Source: an uncultured Holophagaceae bacterium (GTDB taxonomy: Bacteria; Acidobacteriota; Holophagae; Holophagales; Holophagaceae). Taken from it: DNA of 10,266 bases. Position 1 is the first letter of the stretch. Each line of letters opens with the position of its first letter. The notes below the pieces were generated by a model, which was not told where the DNA came from, searched no databases, and was given only the letters and a program-made list of their open reading frames with translations. The position numbers and the translations under genes were made by a program. Of the stretch, positions 7,167 to 10,266 are shown one piece after another. The stretch spans positions 1 through 10,266 of the forward strand of contig CAIYNT010000297.1 of assembly GCA_903927605.1 (NCBI GenBank), given 5' to 3'.

Positions 7167-7610
7167 TCACCGCTCCTGTCGGATCTCCGCGACAAGATCC
7201 AGCGGGAACCTCCGGCCAGTGAGGGCGTCGTCCAGGCAGCGCAGCACCCAGCCGGAGCGCAGGGAGGCGGCGGCCAGTTCCCCCCGGGAGAGCCAGTGGC
7301 AGCGGAGGATCTCGGGGTCCTCCGGCGCGGCCTCCGCCCCATCGGGCACGGTGCCCGTGAAGCAAATGCGAAAGTAGTCCTGCCCATTGGCGGCCTGCAG
7401 CGGGTAGAGCCCGACGATGGCCTCGGGGGTGAAGGTGAGGCCCGTCTCCTCGCGCACCTCGCGGCGCACGGCATCCAGGATCGATTCACCGGGCTCCACA
7501 TGGCCCGCAGGCTGGTTGATGACGGGCAGGCCCGTCACCTTGTCGGGCTCCTCGACCACGAGGAAGCGCCCCTGACGCTCGATGATGGCGGCGACGGTGA
7601 GGGCCCACAT
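7167..7610 (-). CDS. NudJ-like Nudix hydrolase
   Basis: A 147-residue Nudix hydrolase with a perfect Nudix box at residues 36-58 (GHVEPGE, then REVREETGL), the Mg-binding site for cleaving nucleoside diphosphate-linked compounds. Outside the box it resembles E. coli NudJ: an N-terminal VAAIIERQGRFLVVEE strand pair, NQPAGH before the box, ILRCHWLSRGEL, and a C-terminal RCLDDALTGRRFPLDL segment. NudJ hydrolyses nucleoside tri- and diphosphates and thiamine-type pyrophosphates; the substrate here is uncertain. The ribosome binding site AGAGG (7618-7622 on the minus strand), with 5-nt spacing to ATG, lies inside the left terminal repeat of the 7610-8070 element. It converges on the Anbu gene. Confidence 0.93.
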   Translation of the reverse strand: MWALTVAAIIERQGRFLVVEEPDKVTGLPVINQPAGHVEPGESILDAVRREVREETGLTFTPEAIVGLYPLQAANGQDYFRICFTGTVPDGAEAAPEDPEILRCHWLSRGELAAASLRSGWVLRCLDDALTGRRFPLDLVAEIRQER

Positions 7611-7680
7611 TAGGGCCTCTTTTCAAATTGGATGTGAGCCGCGACGTCGGCCAGCCGCGCCCATGGCAGATGTCTTTTTG

Positions 7681-7710
7681 TCTCGCGTATCGCCGATGGC
7701 GATACCGAGA
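7681..7710. repeat. Hairpin in MITE-like element
   Basis: GTATCGCC (7687-7694) pairs perfectly with GGCGATAC (7698-7705) around a GAT loop. TCTCG (7681-7685) pairs with CGAGA (7706-7710) below a single bulged C. The total is 13 base pairs. Confidence 0.75.
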
Positions 7711-7748
7711 AGGCGGTGGCCGCAGGGCGATGCGGGACTTCGTTCACC

Positions 7749-7763
7749 ATTCGCGCAGCGAAT
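7749..7763. repeat. Hairpin in MITE-like element
   Basis: ATTCGC (7749-7754) and GCGAAT (7758-7763) pair perfectly around a GCA loop. The core TCGCGCAGCGA is shared with the hairpin at 9947-9967 downstream of ahcY. Confidence 0.6.
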
Positions 7764-7876
7764 AGGGCCGCATCTGCGCAGCCGATGGCGGGGGTGTAGC
7801 CCCGAGGGCCAAAGGCCCGAGCCAAGGCCGGCAACGCAGCCAGGGGTGCGGCTGGCCTCGTCCCCCGTACCCTATC

Positions 7877-7898
7877 GCAGGCCCCGCCTGGGGCCTGC
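7877..7898. repeat. Nine-bp perfect hairpin in MITE-like element
   Basis: GCAGGCCCC (7877-7885) pairs with GGGGCCTGC (7890-7898) around a 4-nt loop. No T-run follows on either strand, so it is not a standard terminator. Confidence 0.8.
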
Positions 7899-7900
7899 TC

Positions 7901-7923
7901 CTGCTCGGCCGAACGCCGAGCAG
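7901..7923. repeat. Nine-bp perfect hairpin in MITE-like element
   Basis: CTGCTCGGC (7901-7909) pairs with GCCGAGCAG (7915-7923) around CGAAC. It stands only 2 nt from the preceding 9-bp hairpin, making a tandem stem-loop at the middle of the element. Confidence 0.8.
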
Positions 7924-7935
7924 AGGGTGGAGCCG

Positions 7936-8037
7936 GCAAGGGGCGGCGCCCGGCGCGATACTGCGTCAAGCTCCTCGTCAATAGTGCCGCTATTACCATC
8001 GTCGCTTTCCTTGTCTCGCTTGGGCGGCGCCCCTTGC
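7936..8037. repeat. Sixteen-bp imperfect inverted repeat in right half of element
   Basis: The arms at 7936-7951 (GCAAGGGGCGGCGCCC) and 8022-8037 (GGGCGGCGCCCCTTGC) are complementary at 15 of 16 positions. They enclose a 70-nt region that contains a further small stem, AATAG (7980-7984) with CTATT (7990-7994). The right arm ends where the right terminal repeat begins. Confidence 0.75.
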
Positions 8038-8066
8038 GCGGCCGCACCCCAATCTGAAAACAGGCC

Positions 8067-8597
8067 CTAAGCTGGCAGGAAGAGGTAGAACCCGTTGATG
8101 AAGTAGACGATTCCCACCACACCGACGACGAGGCCCACATAGTAGACCGGCTTCTGCTTCAGCAGGGCGGCGATGGAGGACAGCAGGATGCCGATCTGCA
8201 GGAAGATCACGGCCAGCCCGAAGGCGGCACCGTGTTTCTGGGCGTCGGCTTTGGCATCCTCAAAGCCGCGGGCCACCTTCTGGATATCGGCCTTCTCGCC
8301 GTCATACTTGGCGACCTTCTTCTCGATGTCGGCCAGGCTCTTCTCCAGCACCGGCAGGGCGGTCTTCGGCGCCAGTTCGAGCTCCCGCTTGAGGCGCAGC
8401 GCCTCGACCTCGTAGAGATTCCCCTTGATGCCCTTGGCCTGGTAGTAGGCCCACTGATCGGAAGCCAGGCTCTGATTCAACACGGTCCTGGTGGAGTGGC
8501 CCCCGCCTTTGAACGTGGCCAGCGTCGCGCACACGGCCAGGATCACCGTGGTCAGGGCCAGGAGATTCAGCCAGGGTTCCTTCTTGTCGTCAGCCAT
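8067..8597 (-). CDS. DUF4337 membrane protein
   Basis: A 176-residue protein matching the DUF4337 family, of unknown function. After a short charged N-terminus (MADDKKEPW) comes a first membrane segment (about 10-30). A soluble region contains the conserved QWAYYQAKGIKGNLYEVEAL, and a likely coiled coil rich in Lys, Glu and Ala follows (about 70-120). Two more membrane segments close the protein (about 123-146 and 150-174). The ribosome binding site GGAG lies 7 nt before ATG. The last base of the final Ala codon and the TAG stop belong to the right terminal repeat of the 7610-8070 element, so the insertion now defines the 3' end of this gene. It probably shares a transcript with the Nudix gene, read through the element. 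Confidence 0.88.
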   Translation of the reverse strand: MADDKKEPWLNLLALTTVILAVCATLATFKGGGHSTRTVLNQSLASDQWAYYQAKGIKGNLYEVEALRLKRELELAPKTALPVLEKSLADIEKKVAKYDGEKADIQKVARGFEDAKADAQKHGAAFGLAVIFLQIGILLSSIAALLKQKPVYYVGLVVGVVGIVYFINGFYLFLPA

Positions 8598-8620
8598 GTT
8601 CGGTCTCCGGGGAATCTTTG

Positions 8621-8626
8621 ATCATA
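8621..8626 (-). promoter_or_regulatory. Possible -10 box for DUF4337 gene
   Basis: Read on the minus strand, TATGAT follows a TTTTG run and lies 23 nt upstream of the DUF4337 start. It sits immediately after the T-run of the protease terminator, so the gene would need its own promoter here. No clear -35 box is visible, because that position falls within the terminator hairpin. This is a weak call. Confidence 0.3.
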
Positions 8627-8656
8627 CAAAAGCCTGGGCGCCATTCGGCGCCCAGG
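8627..8656 (-). terminator. Intrinsic terminator of the protease gene
   Basis: The arms CCTGGGCGCC (8633-8642) and GGCGCCCAGG (8647-8656) form a perfect 10-bp GC-rich stem with a 4-nt loop. On the minus strand the stem is followed by CTTTTG, a short T-run. It lies about 40 nt past the protease stop codon and before the DUF4337 start. Confidence 0.85.
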
Positions 8657-8661
8657 TGACG

Positions 8662-8678
8662 GAAACGCGCCGCGTTTC
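8662..8678 (-). repeat. Hairpin between protease stop and terminator
   Basis: GAAACGC (8662-8668) pairs perfectly with GCGTTTC (8672-8678) around a 3-nt loop. It sits 15 nt past the protease stop codon and just before the terminator, so the transcript would end in two tandem stem-loops. Confidence 0.65.
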
Positions 8679-8693
8679 GGCAGGGAACCAAGT

Positions 8694-9863
8694 TCACTCC
8701 CATCCCCGAAAGTCCAGATGGTACCACTGGCGGAGGTCCCGGCGAGTGCCTGGGAAGACATCGGCCCGCCGGGCCTCGTCCTCCACGTCCCGGAGGGCGG
8801 TACGGAGCTGGTCTGCGGCCTGGCGCAACTCGGTGACTCGGTACTCATAGCCCTTGACTGGACTGCCCTGGAGGGCTCCCTTTTCCCACAAGACATAGAA
8901 ATTTCGATCAAAAGTCCCCACCACTTTCCCGTCCCAGTAGTGGGCGAGGAAATAGGCAAAGGCCGACTCCATCTGGTCCGATGAGCGCGCCAAGGCCGCC
9001 AGCTGAGCCGCGTAGCGCTTGGTACCTTCCTCGCGGGTCCGATCGGACTCGCTGACGCCAGCACCCGGCAGGAGGGCCTTCATGCCGTCATTGGAAGGCG
9101 GCGGCACGAAGGCCAGGTGCAGGGAACGGCCCTCCATCAGGGCCCTGGCATGGTCGATGGCAATGGCGAAGTTCAGTCCCTGGCTGCCGCGGAAGCTCAT
9201 GGTGTTGATGCCGATGACGCGGCCGGCGTGGTCGATGAGTGGGCCGCCGCTGTTGCCGGGGTTGAGGGCGGTGTCGGTCTGCAGCACCACCACCTTTTCG
9301 ATCTGGCGCAGGCTGCTAACAATGCCGCGAGTCACCGTGTTCTGAAAAACGCCGAGGGGCGTGCCGATGGCGAGGACCTCCTGGCCCGGGCGCACCTCCT
9401 GGATGGTACCGAGGGGCAGGAAGGGCCGGTCGGGTCCGGGTTGCATGAGGCGCAGCACGGCGAGGTCGTAGTCCGGCGCCGTGGCGATGATCCGCGCGTC
9501 CAGGGTGCTGTTGTCCGCGAGGCGCAGCTTCACGTAGCTCTGGCCGACGATGACATGGTGGTTCGTGAGGAGCCGGTCCCGGTCCACGAAGAAGGCGCTG
9601 CCCCGCCCCGATGAGGTCTCCACCACCACCACAGCGGGCATGGCCTTGGCCACGATGTCCTCGGTCGAAGGAGCCGGAGCGGCGCTCGCAGCTGGCTCAT
9701 GCTGGGTTGCGGGGACTGAATCGGCGGGTGGCAGGACGGGTGTCTGGATCGGCGGCGCCGGGGCTGGCTGGCGCCCTTGCATCCACAGCACCAGGCCCGC
9801 GCCACCCGCACCCGCGAGGGCCACCGCCAGCAGAATGAACAGGCCCTGAGTCCACGAACGCAT
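8694..9863 (-). CDS. Membrane-anchored trypsin-like serine protease (HtrA/S1C type, no PDZ)
   Basis: A 389-residue protein with a short N-terminal anchor or uncleaved signal (about 7-28), then a Pro/Ala-rich linker (about 31-66) that should place the catalytic domain in the periplasm. The trypsin-like domain (about 67-245) has a complete HtrA-type triad: His103 in TNHHVIVG, Asp133 in DYDLAVLRL and Ser205 in NPGNSGGPL. DegP-like proteases usually carry one or two PDZ domains after this. Here there are instead about 140 residues, predicted helical, with charged segments (TREEGTKRYAAQLAALA; RVTELRQAADQLRTALRDVE) and many aromatics (FAYFLAHYWDGK; FDRNFYVLWEKG), which I do not recognise. The ATG at 9863 is chosen over a GTG at 9923 because CAGGAG precedes it closely and the membrane segment starts there; the GTG lies in the ahcY terminator stem. 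Confidence 0.9.
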   Translation of the reverse strand: MRSWTQGLFILLAVALAGAGGAGLVLWMQGRQPAPAPPIQTPVLPPADSVPATQHEPAASAAPAPSTEDIVAKAMPAVVVVETSSGRGSAFFVDRDRLLTNHHVIVGQSYVKLRLADNSTLDARIIATAPDYDLAVLRLMQPGPDRPFLPLGTIQEVRPGQEVLAIGTPLGVFQNTVTRGIVSSLRQIEKVVVLQTDTALNPGNSGGPLIDHAGRVIGINTMSFRGSQGLNFAIAIDHARALMEGRSLHLAFVPPPSNDGMKALLPGAGVSESDRTREEGTKRYAAQLAALARSSDQMESAFAYFLAHYWDGKVVGTFDRNFYVLWEKGALQGSPVKGYEYRVTELRQAADQLRTALRDVEDEARRADVFPGTRRDLRQWYHLDFRGWE

Positions 9864-9912
9864 GTAGTCTCCTGAAGGCGAATGAATCCATCCTGAGGCC
9901 ATCCCCCGCCCA

Positions 9913-9942
9913 GAAACAAGCACGGCGCCTCAAGGCGCCGTG
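9913..9942 (-). terminator. Intrinsic terminator of ahcY
   Basis: CACGGCGCC (9921-9929) and GGCGCCGTG (9934-9942) form a perfect 9-bp stem with a 4-nt loop. On the minus strand it is followed by CTTGTTTC, a T-rich tail. It lies about 40 nt past the ahcY stop codon and upstream of the protease start. Confidence 0.82.
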
Positions 9943-9946
9943 TTAA

Positions 9947-9967
9947 CTGAATCGCGCAGCGATTCAG
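9947..9967 (-). repeat. Hairpin between ahcY stop and terminator
   Basis: CTGAATCGC (9947-9955) pairs perfectly with GCGATTCAG (9959-9967) around a GCA loop, 15 nt past the ahcY stop. The arrangement (stop, 3-nt-loop hairpin, terminator) repeats that at the end of the protease gene. The core TCGCGCAGCGA also occurs in the hairpin at 7749-7763. Confidence 0.65.
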
Positions 9968-9982
9968 CAGAGGATGAGAAGT

Positions 9983-10266
9983 CTAGTACCGGTAATGCTC
10001 CGCCTTGTAAGGCCCATCCACCGGCACGCCGATGTACTGGGCCTGGTCCGTACGCAGGGCCGTGAGCTTGGCATTGAGCGTCTGCAGTTGCAGCCGCGCC
10101 ACCTGCTCGTCGAGGTGCTTGGGCAAGGTGTAGACGCCGAGTGGGTAGGCGCTCTGCTTCGTCCACAGCTCGATCTGGGCCAGGGTCTGGTTGGCGAAGG
10201 AGGAGGACATCACGTAGCTGGGGTGGCCCGTGCCACAGCCCAGGTTCACCAGGCGGCCCTTGGCCA
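9983..10266 (-). CDS. ahcY: S-adenosylhomocysteine hydrolase, C-terminal part (cut by window edge)
   Basis: The last 94 codons of S-adenosyl-L-homocysteine hydrolase. This NAD-dependent cytoplasmic enzyme cleaves S-adenosylhomocysteine to adenosine and homocysteine in the methyl cycle. The visible part begins [16 protein letters not shown], continues [15 protein letters not shown] and [16 protein letters not shown], and ends in the near-invariant [11 protein letters not shown], whose Lys and Tyr from one subunit reach the NAD site of its neighbour. The gene continues beyond the right edge, so its start and any upstream SAM/SAH riboswitch cannot be seen. Nothing in this portion looks damaged. 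Confidence 0.97.
   Translation of the reverse strand, partial: AKGRLVNLGCGTGHPSYVMSSSFANQTLAQIELWTKQSAYPLGVYTLPKHLDEQVARLQLQTLNAKLTALRTDQAQYIGVPVDGPYKAEHYRY

Larger units (their letters stand above)
7610..8070. mobile_element. MITE-like non-coding element with terminal inverted repeats
   Basis: A 461-bp segment that exactly fills the gap between the DUF4337 and Nudix genes. Its ends are inverted repeats: TTAGGGCCT at 7610-7618 matches the complement of 8062-8070. Over the outer 22 bases 20 agree (changes at positions 10 and 17), and GCCGCG agrees again at positions 29-34. The interior is very GC-rich and full of hairpins, listed separately. Open frames cross it on both strands but look like translated repeats, so I call no gene. 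TA dinucleotides at 7611-7612 and 8068-8069 could be a target duplication of the IS630/mariner kind. It encodes no transposase, so it would be non-autonomous. I infer mobility from structure alone; other copies were not searched for. Confidence 0.65.

Noticed and set aside
7681..7923. CRISPR array or tRNA within the hairpin-rich element
   Set aside because: The stems differ in sequence and there is no regular repeat-spacer period. No cloverleaf with a T-arm motif can be built.
7582..8070. Plus-strand 162-residue frame through the element
   Set aside because: It starts inside the Nudix gene on the opposite strand, is Arg/Pro/Ser-rich without recognisable domains, and ends in the terminal repeat.
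7610..8140. Minus-strand 176-residue frame through the MITE-like element
   Set aside because: It begins out of frame inside the DUF4337 gene and consists of translated inverted repeats and hairpins. An opposite-strand frame of similar length exists, as expected for GC-rich non-coding DNA.
9864..9923. Upstream GTG start for the protease
   Set aside because: The GTG lies inside the ahcY terminator stem, and the added 20 residues precede a well-placed CAGGAG-ATG followed at once by the membrane segment.

Overview
The window is a GC-rich bacterial chromosome segment with eleven protein genes, one of them cut by the right edge. Gene content, together with dispersed CATCTGTG-type repeats (which I associate from memory with Holophagaceae/Geothrix-like Acidobacteriota and some proteobacteria), fits a Gram-negative heterotroph. 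I favour Holophagaceae but cannot exclude a beta- or gammaproteobacterium; no rRNA or other marker is present to settle it.

Layout. (1) 172-1083 (-): glutaminase GlsA, bracketed by three copies of a short dispersed repeat. Two copies form an inverted pair in the divergent intergenic region before the next gene. (2) 1269-3042 (+): a DinB-superfamily protein, an SDR oxidoreductase whose catalytic Tyr position holds His, and a DUF4199 membrane protein 4 nt behind it. (3) 3195-7141 (+): a tight four-gene operon of circularly permuted ATP-grasp ligase, alpha-E protein, transglutaminase-like protein and Anbu-type proteasome-related peptidase. This is a known but functionally unsettled association, thought to make or modify peptides and possibly degrade them. 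(4) 7167-8597 (-): a DUF4337 membrane protein followed by a NudJ-like Nudix hydrolase. A 461-bp non-coding element with imperfect terminal inverted repeats (7610-8070) fills the gap between them completely. (5) 8694-9863 (-): a membrane-anchored trypsin-like (HtrA-type) protease with a non-PDZ C-terminal region. (6) 9983-10266 (-): the C-terminus of S-adenosylhomocysteine hydrolase, AhcY. The protease and ahcY both end in two consecutive hairpins, the second being a standard intrinsic terminator.

The most noteworthy feature is the 7610-8070 element. It is packed with perfect hairpins, is bounded by TA dinucleotides, and carries no plausible protein gene. Removing it with one TA in silico restores a TAATG stop/start overlap between the DUF4337 and Nudix genes. 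That suggests a non-autonomous MITE-like insertion into a translationally coupled junction, with the element now supplying the stop codon of one gene and the ribosome binding site of the next. Second in interest is the ATP-grasp/alpha-E/transglutaminase/Anbu operon, complete and with its catalytic residues intact.
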